Origin: Sinorhizobium sp. BG8
GTDB taxonomy: Bacteria; Pseudomonadota; Alphaproteobacteria; Rhizobiales; Rhizobiaceae
Assembly (NCBI RefSeq): GCF_016864555.1
Contig: NZ_CP044012.1
Coordinates: forward strand, 244,501 to 308,500
Reading direction: 5' to 3'
Length of the DNA: 64,000 bases
In this document: positions 1 through 8,658 of the stretch, in pieces
How the letters are laid out: each line of letters starts with the position of its first letter
How positions within the stretch are numbered: the first letter of the stretch is position 1
Notes under the pieces: model-generated
What the model was told of the DNA's origin: nothing
Databases searched by the model: none
Seen by the model: only the letters and a program-made list of their open reading frames with translations
Made by a program: the position numbers and the translations under genes

Positions 1-2
1 CG

Positions 3-608
3 ACCTATGCCTTCGAGGGCAACATACTGGTATCCGCCGCATCGCTGCCGTGGATGGCCGACATGCTCGGGCTCCCAGATGTGCAGGCGCTGACCGAACT
101 TGCGGCGACCGCTCAATCCGGTGGCCCCGGTTTTGTCCCCGCCTTTGTCGGCCTTGGCGCTCCCCACTGGCATTCCGATGCGCGGGCACTATTCTCCGGC
201 ATCACCTTCAACACCACGCGCGCCCAGATGGCACGCGCCGTGACGGATTCCATCGCCTTTCAGGTTCACGACGTCTTCAAAGCCATGGCCTCCCAATCAC
301 CGACACCACTCGGTCGCCTTTATGCGGATGGCGGCCCCAGCAAGAATGAATTCCTCATGCAATGCGTGGCAGACACGCTGAACCACACCATCATTCAGTG
401 CGACGCACCAGAAGCCTCGGCCCTTGGCGCGGCCTATCTTGCCGGCCTTTCACTCGGCATCTGGCAGGATCTGGCGGCAATCGCAGCCCTGCCCCGCATG
501 GGCAACAAGATCGCGCCACGCGCGTCAGATACGCCGGAGCGCCTTCAGGTGTGGCAGGACGCAATCTACCGCTCGACCGTCTCACGACCTTCATCTATGA
601 GTGAATAA
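3..608 (+). CDS. FGGY-family carbohydrate kinase, C-terminal part
   Basis: The reading frame is already open at the window edge, so only the last ~200 residues are visible. They carry the glycerol-kinase-like C-terminal actin-fold domain: EGNILVSAAS near the start, FVPAFVGLGAPHW, the nucleotide-binding DGGPSKNEFLMQ, and the late ALGAAYLAGL helix. FGGY kinases phosphorylate a polyol or sugar with ATP in the cytoplasm. The substrate cannot be read from this half. A SorC regulator and a short-chain dehydrogenase follow closely on the same strand, so the three probably form a sugar-alcohol catabolic operon (polyol oxidised by the dehydrogenase, product phosphorylated here). Family call is firm; glycerol, erythritol, xylulose and related substrates all remain possible. 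Confidence 0.88.
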   Translation, partial: TYAFEGNILVSAASLPWMADMLGLPDVQALTELAATAQSGGPGFVPAFVGLGAPHWHSDARALFSGITFNTTRAQMARAVTDSIAFQVHDVFKAMASQSPTPLGRLYADGGPSKNEFLMQCVADTLNHTIIQCDAPEASALGAAYLAGLSLGIWQDLAAIAALPRMGNKIAPRASDTPERLQVWQDAIYRSTVSRPSSMSE

Positions 609-630
609 AAATTCACTATTGGAGGTCTCC

Positions 631-1581
631 ATGGGACGGCTGAACGAATTGCGACTGATCGCCCGAATTGCCCAGATGTATCACGTCGAGGGCAAGCGGC
701 AGGCAGAGATTGCCGAGATCATGCATATGTCGCAAGCGACCGTTTCACGCATGCTGAAGCGCGCAGAGCAGGAAGATATTGTCCGAACGACCGTCATTCC
801 GCCAGCAGGTACCTTTGCCGATCTGGAGACCGCTCTGCGCGACCGCTACAATCTGACCGAAGCCATTGTCATTGACTGTTCCGAGGATCGCGACGGTGCG
901 ATCATGGCGCGGATCGGTGAGGCAGCCGCCCACTTTCTTGAGGTTACCCTGCAGCAGGACGAGATTGTCGGCGTTTCAAGCTGGAGCCAGACGATCCTGC
1001 GCATGGTGGACAATATCCACCCGCTCAAAAACGCCAAGGCGAAGTACATCGTGCAGATCCTCGGCGGCATGGGCGACGCTTCCGTACAGACCCACGCAAC
1101 CCAGCTAACCGCGCGACTTGCAAAGCTCACTGGCGGTGAGCCGCGACTCCTTCTCGTGCAAGGCATCACCTCATCACGGGAAGCCAAGCTTGTCATGCTC
1201 GCCGATCCCGTGGTGCGTGAAACGATGGACCTGTTTGGCCGTCTCAGCCTCGCCATTGTTGGTATTGGCGCGGTCGAACCATCGGAATTGCTGGCCCGAT
1301 CAGGCAACACTTTTTCTCGCCAGGAAATGGCGATGCTGCATGAGGCCGGAGCCGTCGGCGAGATTTCCTATCGCTTTTACGACAGGGATGGAAAACCGGT
1401 CGAAACCCCGCTCAACGATCGGGTCATCGGTCTTTCCCTCGAAGAGCTACGAAAGACCGACCGCGTCATGGCCTTGGCCGGCGGAGAATCCAAAACCCAA
1501 GCCATCGCCGGCGCCCTGAAACTGGGCGTCATCGATGTGCTTGTCACCGACAAGTTCACAGCAGCACGGCTCACCGCCTGA
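631..1581 (+). CDS. SorC/DeoR-family sugar-binding transcriptional regulator
   Basis: A 316-residue protein with an N-terminal helix-turn-helix (about residues 8-45; the stretch AEIAEIMHMSQATVSRML is the recognition part) followed by a SorC sugar-phosphate-binding domain to the C-terminus (motifs GVSSWSQTI, LGGMGD, GIGAVEPSELL, late DVLVTDKFTA). SorC regulators bind a phosphorylated sugar and derepress or activate their own operon. I chose ATG 631 because GGAGG at 621-625 sits five bases upstream; the frame could open at GTG 601 but has no such site. It follows the FGGY kinase by 22 bases and precedes an SDR, so the likely effector is the phosphorylated product of that kinase. Confidence 0.9.
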   Translation: MGRLNELRLIARIAQMYHVEGKRQAEIAEIMHMSQATVSRMLKRAEQEDIVRTTVIPPAGTFADLETALRDRYNLTEAIVIDCSEDRDGAIMARIGEAAAHFLEVTLQQDEIVGVSSWSQTILRMVDNIHPLKNAKAKYIVQILGGMGDASVQTHATQLTARLAKLTGGEPRLLLVQGITSSREAKLVMLADPVVRETMDLFGRLSLAIVGIGAVEPSELLARSGNTFSRQEMAMLHEAGAVGEISYRFYDRDGKPVETPLNDRVIGLSLEELRKTDRVMALAGGESKTQAIAGALKLGVIDVLVTDKFTAARLTA

Positions 1582-1631
1582 TCCATCCGGGATCAATATT
1601 CGGCCTGCTGCATATTATGGAGGATAAGACC

Positions 1632-2417
1632 ATGAGACGTTTCGCAGGCCAGACCGTATTCGTGACCGGAGGCAACAAGGGCATCGGCCGGGGCATTGCC
1701 AAGCGCTTTGCTGAGGAAGGCGCCAAAGTCGCTATCGCCGCGATTGAAAAGGATACGCCGAGCGTCGCCGAAGTACTTGCGGCTGAAACCGGCTCCGAGG
1801 TCATCGGCTTCGCTCTTGACGTGACCGACATCAAGGCGATCAAGGAGACTTATGGCGAGACCGAAGCAAAGCTTGGCGCCCTTTCAGTATCCGTGCAAAA
1901 CGCCGGCGTCATCACCATCGCGAAAGTGGAAGACCTGACCGAGCGCGAATGGGACCTGAACCTTGATGTCAATACCAAGGGTGTCTTCTTGTGCTGCCAG
2001 GAGGCGATTCGCCGATTTCGCGCCACCGGCACCAAAGGCCGCCTCATCAACACGGCGTCTGGACAGGCTCGCCAAGGGTTCATCTACACGCCGCACTACG
2101 CCGCCTCGAAATTCGGCGTGGTCGGCCTGACACAGAGCCTCGCAAAAGAACTCGCGCGTGAAAGCATTACAGCAAACGCAATTTGCCCGGGCATCATCCA
2201 CACCGAGATGTGGGACTACAACGATCGCGTTTGGGGTAAAATGCTCGGGGAATACGGGCCGGGGGAGCTTATGGCCGAATGGGTCGAGGGTATCCCGATG
2301 GGCCGGGCCGGCACACCGGCCGAGGTTGGTGCCCTTGTCGCGTTCCTTGCGTCGGCCGACGCAGCCTACATCACTGGGCAAACCATCAACGTCGATGGTG
2401 GCCTCATAATGTCATAG
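1632..2417 (+). CDS. Short-chain dehydrogenase (sugar-alcohol type)
   Basis: A 261-residue classical SDR. The Rossmann nucleotide motif TGGNKGIGRGIA is at about residues 12-23, the NAG motif at about 90, the catalytic serine in NTASGQ, the YAASK catalytic pair near 155-159, and PGIIHTEM after the active site; it ends with GQTINVDGG typical of the family. It should be an NAD(P)-dependent cytoplasmic oxidoreductase of a hydroxyl group. The start is ATG 1632, with GGAGG at 1619-1623; the ATG at 1617 overlaps that site. It lies 50 bases after the SorC regulator and probably belongs to the same operon, which suggests a polyol such as sorbitol, xylitol or a tetritol. Substrate is inference. Confidence 0.9.
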   Translation: MRRFAGQTVFVTGGNKGIGRGIAKRFAEEGAKVAIAAIEKDTPSVAEVLAAETGSEVIGFALDVTDIKAIKETYGETEAKLGALSVSVQNAGVITIAKVEDLTEREWDLNLDVNTKGVFLCCQEAIRRFRATGTKGRLINTASGQARQGFIYTPHYAASKFGVVGLTQSLAKELARESITANAICPGIIHTEMWDYNDRVWGKMLGEYGPGELMAEWVEGIPMGRAGTPAEVGALVAFLASADAAYITGQTINVDGGLIMS

Positions 2418-2631
2418 TGGCTCGCGCTCACAAGCTCTCGACTATTATTCGCGCGCTTCCTGCGAGGCGCGCGAGACCATCGTTACGAAGTCAATGGTCT
2501 TGACGGGATCAGAACCAATGCCCCGGTTCGCGGCGGCACTTCAATTCGCGTTTGAGATCAAAACGTGGGTGTCAGGCCATTCAGGGTGATCCGGCCGCCC
2601 TGCTGCGGCCTTTCTGGCGTCGATGGAGGCT

Positions 2632-2865
2632 TCATGAAGCCTGGAACGTCACCGTCACACCGCGCTGGCGAAAGTAGGCCTGCATAAGCTTCCTGCCAGA
2701 ACGATTGTTTTGCACGAGCTTAGCGGGGTCGAACACAGCCTCTTTCAAACCCGCCCGCGCCAAAGCTGCCTTGAGGGTCGCGATATGCAGGTCGATGTCA
2801 GCATTGTCCGCCTGGAGCGATTCATATATCCGGTTTGTTGCATCTGCTACGGTCGGCTCACTCAC
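2632..2865 (-). CDS. Small conserved-looking hypothetical protein
   Basis: A 77-residue protein, cytoplasmic by appearance, with no signal or membrane segment. It is mostly helical: an acidic N-terminus, a central helix IDLHIATLKAALARAGL, and a C-terminus with basic residues (NNRSGRKLMQAYFRQRG). A good ribosome site (AGGGAGA, about nine bases upstream) and biased third-position GC support translation. I do not recognise a family. It stands alone between the sugar-alcohol operon and the repeat-scarred gap downstream. It could be a small accessory or DNA-binding protein, but nothing in the sequence proves a role. Confidence 0.6.
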   Translation of the reverse strand: MSEPTVADATNRIYESLQADNADIDLHIATLKAALARAGLKEAVFDPAKLVQNNRSGRKLMQAYFRQRGVTVTFQAS

Positions 2866-3582
2866 GAGTGTTCTCCCTTTTGGCTGGCGCCCGCTACATT
2901 TTGGTGGTTGATCCTATTGTAGTGAAAAATGCCCACGTCAATGGGAGGCGATGGATTGAATCCTTCGGTCCGCAGTCGAAGACATGTGGCACTAGAGGCA
3001 GACCGGCGCGACCCGCCCCTTGCAATTGAGAGGCTTGAGATGGGCGAGAGGGTGCGGGACCGCGACGAACTCTCTCGATAACTATTTTTTATAACAGTCT
3101 CTGGATGGAAGTAGCCGTCAGTACCGGAAAGCGACTCCATGAGTTTATCCAGTAGGCCGTCTTCATCGGTTTGAAACCGGGCGTCGGCTTGATCAGCCGC
3201 TTGAGCTCGCCGTAGTCGGTCTAAAGTGGGCCGAGCCGTTCCTCAACGCAGGAGGACGAGCCGCCTCAGAGACTGAAGCGGGCACTTTTCAGTCGAAACA
3301 TTATGCGATCATGATGGCCAGAGCGTGAACAGCCTCGCAACACGCCGGGCAGGGCTCGTGGGAGCACATTCTGTCTGCCCCTAAAGCGCCGCCCACGCTT
3401 AAGTCCGTGAACGGCAGCATTGCGCCCTCTTAACAGTCATAAGGCAAGTCGTTGCCCCTGCCTGGAAGCAGACATCGTCTTGGAAAAGGCGCCCTGTCGC
3501 CTTCGCGCCAAAGGAAATCATATATGTGGCAATCGCTCCCGAAAATGCCAGCACCTCGCGAGCCAGCGGCCATCGATTTCAC
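2866..3582. other. Gene-poor gap with transposase fossil
   Basis: About 700 bases without a credible gene. Short open frames here lack ribosome sites and recognisable content. The one identifiable item is a scrap of IS6-type transposase near 3150-3220. The rest has no clear promoter or repeat that I can defend. Confidence 0.6.
3150..3220 (-). pseudogene. IS6-family transposase fragment (fossil)
   Basis: On the minus strand the frame through 3217-3152 reads DYGELKRLIKPTPGFKPMK and then TAY. This closely resembles the C-terminal block of IS6-family transposases (acidic residue, then LKR-I-P--GFK--KTAY). Homology stops abruptly on both sides: upstream the frame hits a stop two codons before, downstream the expected ATIKGFE segment is missing. 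No inverted repeats were found around it. Recognition is from memory of the family and rests on about 22 residues. Confidence 0.4.
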
Positions 3583-4212
3583 CTACAACAGGCCACCAGC
3601 GATTTTGACAAGGTGGGCGACTGATGTTGCCTTCATCTTTCGCATCATGTGGCCTCTGTGTAGCTTCACCGTTGGCTCTGCAAGCTGCAGCTCTGCTGCA
3701 ATCTGCTTGTTCAGTTTACCGGCGATCACCAATGTCATAATCTGTCGCTCGCGTTCAGTCAGCGTCATATACCGTGTCTGGGTGGCAGCTTTCGCTGCTT
3801 TTTCATCTCGGCGGGCGGCGTCATTGGCGATTGCGCGGTTGACGGCGTCTAGCAGATCCTGCTCACGAACCGGCTTGCTAAGAACGTCTATGGCACCCGC
3901 CTTCATCGCCCGCACTGCCATGGGCACATCGACATGGGCACTGATCAAGACGACGGACCGAGGAAGATCGCTCTTTGCCAATGCCTCCTGAAACTCCAGT
4001 CCGCTTTGACCGGGAAGGCGGATGTCGAGGACGATGCATCCGGCCTTTTCGGGATCGTCCGCGGCTATGAAATCCTTAACCGAGCCGTGTGCCTCAGTGG
4101 CGAGCCCGACGGACTCGAAGAGGCCCTTCAGGGCTTCGCGCACGCTTTGATCGTCATCTATGACGATGACAGTGGGTTGCCTGTTCTTCCTGTCATCGAT
4201 CAACGGCTGCAT
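3583..4212 (-). CDS. FixJ/NodW-type response regulator
   Basis: A 209-residue two-domain regulator. The receiver domain (about residues 12-125) has the acidic pair IDDDQ, the phospho-acceptor aspartate in IVLDIRLPG, the serine of LISAH and the lysine of LSKPV. The LuxR-type HTH (about 140-205) contains LTERERQIMTLVIAGKLNK and AEPTVKLHRGHMMRKM. This arrangement is the FixJ/TodT class, which activates sigma70 promoters after phosphorylation. The frame is open much further upstream, but ATG 4212 fits the domain start and overlaps the end of the kinase gene by 20 bases, implying translational coupling. The upstream histidine kinase is the obvious partner. No target promoter can be assigned from the window. 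Confidence 0.9.
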   Translation of the reverse strand: MQPLIDDRKNRQPTVIVIDDDQSVREALKGLFESVGLATEAHGSVKDFIAADDPEKAGCIVLDIRLPGQSGLEFQEALAKSDLPRSVVLISAHVDVPMAVRAMKAGAIDVLSKPVREQDLLDAVNRAIANDAARRDEKAAKAATQTRYMTLTERERQIMTLVIAGKLNKQIAAELQLAEPTVKLHRGHMMRKMKATSVAHLVKIAGGLL

Positions 4213-6124
4213 CCTTGAATTGCGAGAGCGTGAAGGTGAATGAGTTTCCGCGAGGGTGGTTGGTTGTTGCCCAGATGCGCCCCCCGTGCGCTTCAACGAT
4301 GGAGCGGCAGATAGAAAGGCCCATCCCGATCCCGTCGGACTTCGTGGTATAGAATGGCTCAAACACCCGCTCGAGCTGTTCGGGCGGTATCCCCCGGCCA
4401 GTGTCGGAAACACTGACCTCGACTTCGCCTTTTGGAACTTGCCTGCACCTGACCGTCACGAGGGCTTCTGCACCACGAGGTGTTGCCTCAGCGCTGTTCA
4501 TGATCAGATTGAGAAGAACCTGCTGTAGCTGCGTGCGGTCACCCAGGATATCGACGGGTTCTGGCATAAGGTCCGTGACGACCTGCAAGCCTCGCGATCG
4601 CAGCTCTTCCCGCAGAAGAAAAAGCACATCATGTAAAGCCTGCTTGAAGTCGGTCCTTTCCATCCGCACCGGCGATCTCTGGGCCATCGCGCGTATGCTG
4701 GCGACGATCTCGCCAGCACGATGCCCATCCTGCACGACACGTTCAGCTGCCAGGCGAGCCTGCTCCAGATCCCTATGTCCATCCCTAAGCCAGCGGAGGC
4801 AGGTTCCGGCATTGGTCACGATCGCCATCAGCGGCTGATTGATCTCGTGCGCTATGGAAACCGCCAGTTCGCCGATGGTCGTCAACCGTGTAACATGCGC
4901 AAGGTGGCTCTGGCTCTGGCGAAGAGATTCTTCCGCCTGTTTGCGATCCTCGATATCGACAACGACGCCGTACCACCGCACGACATTCCCTTCCGGATCG
5001 AGAAGCGGACTCTGTTGCAGGTTGAACCACCTGTATTCGCCGTCGAATCGTCTGATACGTGCGTCGACTGGATTAGGCTGCTTCGTCGCAACGACCTGTT
5101 CCCAACTCTCACGCATCCGGTCAACGTCATCGGGATGAAACATGCGATAGAAGCCAAAGCCGACAATCGCCTCGAAAGGCAGTCCGACAAAGTTGGTGAG
5201 ATGCTGGTTCCAGTATTCGAGCTGCCCGTCGGGCGTGCATGACCAGGCCATGGCGGGGATCGTGTTGATGATGAGCTTAAGCTTGTGTTCGCTCTCCCTC
5301 AGCGCCGCCTCACTCTCTCTCAGAGCGATCTCGGCCCGCTGCAGATTTTCGATGTCGATATTGACGCCGTACCAGCGCACGAGGCCATTCGCATCCGTCA
5401 GTTTTCTGCCTGAGAAATAGAACCACCGGTACTGCCCATCGTCACCCCGAATGCGCCCTTTCAACCGGGTATGATCTGAAGATTCGAGGTCGCGCTTCCA
5501 GATTTCCACCATCTCGGGAATATCGTCGGGATGATAGAGATCCAGAAACCCCCATTCGAGGATCTGGTCGGCAGGCCGCCCGGCATAGTCCAGCCAACTC
5601 TGGTTGACGAAATCGGCGCTCCCGTCCGGGCGCGCTGACCAGACGAGCACCGGAAGCGAATTGATGATGAGCCTGAGGTTCTCTTCGCTTGCCGCAAGCG
5701 CAGATTTTGTCTCCCTGAGCGCATCTTCGGCGCGTTTGCGATCTTCTATATCTAGAACGACCCCGTACCATTTGGCGACGTTCCCCTCAGGATCCAGCCG
5801 AGGTCTTTGCCGGAGGGAGCACCAGCGGTATTCGCCGTCCGCGCGCCTGAGCCGACCCTCGACTTCCCTCCCTGTCTTGGCAGCCATGATGCTGCGCCAT
5901 TCGAAGGCCAGACGGGTGGTGTCTGCCGGATGGAACAGCCGATAGAAATTCTCCCCGGCGATCTCTGCGAGCGGCAATCCGACATATTCAAGAAAGTGCT
6001 GACTAGCGAAGTCGAGCATGCCGTCGGACGTAGTCGACCATGCCATTGCCGGGATCAAATCAATGATCGCATCGGCTTCCTCGTGCTTGTCCAACGTCGT
6101 CCCCCAACAGTGTGTGCGGCGCAA
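4193..6124 (-). CDS. Soluble histidine kinase with three PAS domains
   Basis: A 643-residue cytoplasmic kinase without membrane segments. Three PAS/PAC units lie at about 17-135, 150-265 and 285-400; each ends in the same PAC pattern (GEYRW or GQYRW, then RWYGV or KWYGV and DIEDRK). The HisKA helix has the phosphorylated histidine at about 426 in SIAHEINQPL. The ATPase domain follows with N-box NLIMNSAEATP, DTGRGIP and GIGMGLSI. This is the FixL-like soluble-sensor layout, but no haem-ligand can be claimed. A TTG at 6094 preceded by GGGGGA is a possible alternative start. It is co-transcribed with the FixJ-type regulator. The three PAS units look like internal duplications, so the ligand (redox, light or a small molecule) is open. 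Confidence 0.9.
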   Translation of the reverse strand: MRRTHCWGTTLDKHEEADAIIDLIPAMAWSTTSDGMLDFASQHFLEYVGLPLAEIAGENFYRLFHPADTTRLAFEWRSIMAAKTGREVEGRLRRADGEYRWCSLRQRPRLDPEGNVAKWYGVVLDIEDRKRAEDALRETKSALAASEENLRLIINSLPVLVWSARPDGSADFVNQSWLDYAGRPADQILEWGFLDLYHPDDIPEMVEIWKRDLESSDHTRLKGRIRGDDGQYRWFYFSGRKLTDANGLVRWYGVNIDIENLQRAEIALRESEAALRESEHKLKLIINTIPAMAWSCTPDGQLEYWNQHLTNFVGLPFEAIVGFGFYRMFHPDDVDRMRESWEQVVATKQPNPVDARIRRFDGEYRWFNLQQSPLLDPEGNVVRWYGVVVDIEDRKQAEESLRQSQSHLAHVTRLTTIGELAVSIAHEINQPLMAIVTNAGTCLRWLRDGHRDLEQARLAAERVVQDGHRAGEIVASIRAMAQRSPVRMERTDFKQALHDVLFLLREELRSRGLQVVTDLMPEPVDILGDRTQLQQVLLNLIMNSAEATPRGAEALVTVRCRQVPKGEVEVSVSDTGRGIPPEQLERVFEPFYTTKSDGIGMGLSICRSIVEAHGGRIWATTNHPRGNSFTFTLSQFKDAAVDR

Positions 6125-6396
6125 CCGCCCTGTCTCAGGTTACGCGGTTTTGCGCCGCCGCGTTAGGCGAGATTGATAGACGAAGGTCTATTTTCGCACT
6201 GCCTTGGTCTAGTTTCATGTGACCTAGATCGCAATTGAGAGCCGGCTTGAACCGGCCTATTCATAAGGAAAGCAAGTGGTTGAGCCCAATGGGGTCGCCT
6301 ATTCCAGCCATGGTCAAAGCACTTTCCGACTGCAGCAGCCATACCTGCACATTGGCCAACGCCGCCAACATCGTCGATCGTTCCGGAGGAACACGC

Positions 6397-7380
6397 ATGC
6401 CTCAACTTTCACGTCGCGCCTTCGGCACCCTGCCCATCGGCCTCATCGGTGGGAGCTTCTTCGGCGGAGGTCTGACAAGTTCCTCCTTAGCCCATGCGGC
6501 GACGCAGGAGGCCGCAAGCGCACCTGCTGCGGTGACCCCACTCGCACAGATCCGCCTCGGACGGTTCACCGTGACGGCCCTGACGGATGGGTACGCCGAC
6601 ATGCCCTATGACTACTTTCCGGGACGCTCGGCGCCCGAGGTCGAAAAGGCGGCAAGCGCACAGTTTACCGCCCGGCCGAGTGGGGTTCGGTTCCTTTTCA
6701 ATCAGTATCTCGTCGAGGATGGCGAGCGCCGCATCTTGATCGATGCTGGTGCTGCCGGCTCGATCGGACAGACCGGACAGTTACCTCAGGCACTCGCTGC
6801 GCTCGGTCTGAAGCCTGCTCAGATCGACGCTGTCATCGTGACGCACATGCACCAGGACCATATGGGCGGGCTGGTTCTGGGAGGCAAGAACCAATACCCG
6901 GAAGCCGAGCTTTACATCGACCGTCGCGACGTCACCCATTGGACCGATCCGGCCAAACGCAACGGAGCACCTGACTTTCTGCAGACCAGCTTCAGAATGG
7001 CAGAGGAGGTCGTGCGGCTATATCCCAGGCTCCAGGCGATCGACGCAGAGCGGGAGATCGCGCCGGGCGTTTCGATCGTCGACCTGACCGGTCATACACC
7101 CGGCCATATCGGCGTGCGGATAGAAGATGGCGGCAAGAGCCTGATCATGGTTTCGGACATGATTTTTCCGGTCGTGCACCCGGGCGCGACCGATGTGTTC
7201 TTCTTGTTCGAGCAGGACCGTAACGCTGCGAAGGCCATGCGCGATCGCTTCTTTCCGCGTGCCGCATCGGAGGGAGCGCTCATCGCCGCCACGCACATGC
7301 CGTTCCCTGGGCTCGGCCGTGTCGTCTCCGATCGCGGGCAGATGCGGTGGGAGGTGGCAGACTGGGCCTTGCAGGACTGA
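6397..7380 (+). CDS. Exported metallo-beta-lactamase-fold hydrolase
   Basis: A 327-residue protein beginning with a Tat-like signal: SRRAFGTLP, then a hydrophobic glycine-rich stretch and an Ala-rich cleavage region near residue 35. The zinc-binding motif THMHQDHMGG starts at residue 149 (H150, H152, D154, H155); later metal ligands are the histidine in DLTGHTPGHIG, the aspartate in VSDMIFP and a late ATHMPFPG. The fold includes lactonases, glyoxalase II and AHL-degrading enzymes; here it acts in the periplasm if the signal is real. GGAGGA at 6385-6390 decides ATG 6397, although the frame opens at 6235. It is divergent from the triple-PAS kinase across ~270 bases, so the two-component pair may control it. 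Substrate unknown. Confidence 0.85.
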   Translation: MPQLSRRAFGTLPIGLIGGSFFGGGLTSSSLAHAATQEAASAPAAVTPLAQIRLGRFTVTALTDGYADMPYDYFPGRSAPEVEKAASAQFTARPSGVRFLFNQYLVEDGERRILIDAGAAGSIGQTGQLPQALAALGLKPAQIDAVIVTHMHQDHMGGLVLGGKNQYPEAELYIDRRDVTHWTDPAKRNGAPDFLQTSFRMAEEVVRLYPRLQAIDAEREIAPGVSIVDLTGHTPGHIGVRIEDGGKSLIMVSDMIFPVVHPGATDVFFLFEQDRNAAKAMRDRFFPRAASEGALIAATHMPFPGLGRVVSDRGQMRWEVADWALQD

Positions 7381-7503
7381 CGTCGGCACTTGGCGGCCTT
7401 GAAGGTAAAGATTACCAAGCCCAGAATTCGGCTGGCCAAAGGGTAGATCCAGGCCGGTACGGCGCGATGCCCATGCAAGCTGGCCTTATCAAGGAGACTA
7501 GGC

Positions 7504-8127
7504 ATGCCATATCATTTCCTTGAGGTTGCCGTGACGCCTAGCGTCAGGGCTGCTCAGGTGGAGATGGGCGTGGACCAGATTTGGCTGGGCCGCGACAGCC
7601 GCCCTTCAGACACCCTCACCGAAGACGAGATCGCCTTCATTGCCTCACGTGACAGCTTCTACATGGCATCGGTCTCGGAAGCGGGTTGGCCATACGTTCA
7701 GCATCGTGGAGGGAACGTCGGCTTCCTAAAGGTCATAGATCAGCGAACAATGGCCTTCGCCGACTACCGAGGTAACCGTCAGTACATCAGCGCCGGCAAT
7801 CTTGCGGCCAACGATCGGGCCTGTCTGTTCCTGATGGATTATGTGCGGCGGGCCCGGCTCAAAATCTATGCCTATGTGGAGCGACTAGCGCTTGATGCTG
7901 ATCAGGAACTCACGGAACTGGTGTCCGACCCGACGTACAAAGGAAGGGCGGAGCGGATCTTCAAGCTCCGGCTCGAGGCGTTCGATTGGAACTGCCCTCA
8001 GCACATCATTCCGCGCTACACCGAGCAACAGGTCGAACAGGCGGTCGCTCCTCTTCGTGAGCGGCTGCAGCGACTGGAAACCGAGAACGCCACCTTGCGC
8101 TCACATCTGGAGAGCCCCGAACCATGA
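7504..8127 (+). CDS. Pyridoxamine 5'-phosphate oxidase-like flavin protein
   Basis: A 207-residue protein with the split-barrel FMN-binding fold of the PNPOx superfamily (about residues 40-145: [47 protein letters not shown]). The C-terminus (about 165-205) is a charged heptad-like helix, [19 protein letters not shown], probably a short coiled coil for dimerisation. Members of this subfamily reduce or bind flavin or F420 and are often annotated only as oxidases. It overlaps the next gene by four bases (ATGA at 8124-8127), so the two are translated together. The pairing with a DUF1348 protein is a context clue, not a proof of function. Confidence 0.85.
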   Translation: MPYHFLEVAVTPSVRAAQVEMGVDQIWLGRDSRPSDTLTEDEIAFIASRDSFYMASVSEAGWPYVQHRGGNVGFLKVIDQRTMAFADYRGNRQYISAGNLAANDRACLFLMDYVRRARLKIYAYVERLALDADQELTELVSDPTYKGRAERIFKLRLEAFDWNCPQHIIPRYTEQQVEQAVAPLRERLQRLETENATLRSHLESPEP

Positions 8128-8597
8128 TCGAAGCTGAACGACCACCTCTTCCCCCTTTCACATTCGAGAGCGCAACTGAGAAAGTCAGGCTTGCCGAAGA
8201 CGGCTGGAACAGCCGCGACCCTGCCAGGGTCGCTTTGGCTTACAGCGTAGACAGCCAGTGGCGAAACCGTGCTGAATTTGTGACCGGGCGGGAAGCAATT
8301 CTTGCGTTTCTTTCGGCAAAATGGCGGCGAGAGCTGGATTACCGGTTGATCAAGGAGCTCTGGGCTTTTGGCGGCAATCGGATCGCCGTCAGATTTGCCT
8401 ACGAGTGGCATGACGACAGTGGCAACTGGTTCCGATCGTTCGGGAACGAGAACTGGGAGTTCGATGATCGCGGCCTGATGCAAAGGCGCTATGCCTGCAT
8501 TAACGACCGGCCTATTCCGGCCGACGACCGCAGCTTCCGCTGGCCGCTTGGCCGCAGGCCAGATGATCATCCTAGTCTCAGCGCCCTCGGCTTTTAG
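8124..8597 (+). CDS. DUF1348 / NTF2-like protein
   Basis: A 157-residue NTF2-fold protein of the DUF1348 type: [55 protein letters not shown] and [16 protein letters not shown] are the expected blocks. The fold forms a cone-shaped pocket; some relatives are isomerases or hydrolases, but this subfamily has no established reaction that I can name. Its start codon overlaps the stop of the flavin protein, suggesting a shared function or complex. It is normal in length for the family. Third-position GC matches neighbours. Confidence 0.85.
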   Translation: MIEAERPPLPPFTFESATEKVRLAEDGWNSRDPARVALAYSVDSQWRNRAEFVTGREAILAFLSAKWRRELDYRLIKELWAFGGNRIAVRFAYEWHDDSGNWFRSFGNENWEFDDRGLMQRRYACINDRPIPADDRSFRWPLGRRPDDHPSLSALGF

Positions 8598-8658
8598 TCG
8601 ATCACAGCCAGTCTCTCATTGTATTTTTCCGCCAACGGAAGCGGCTCAGGAGCCTGTC

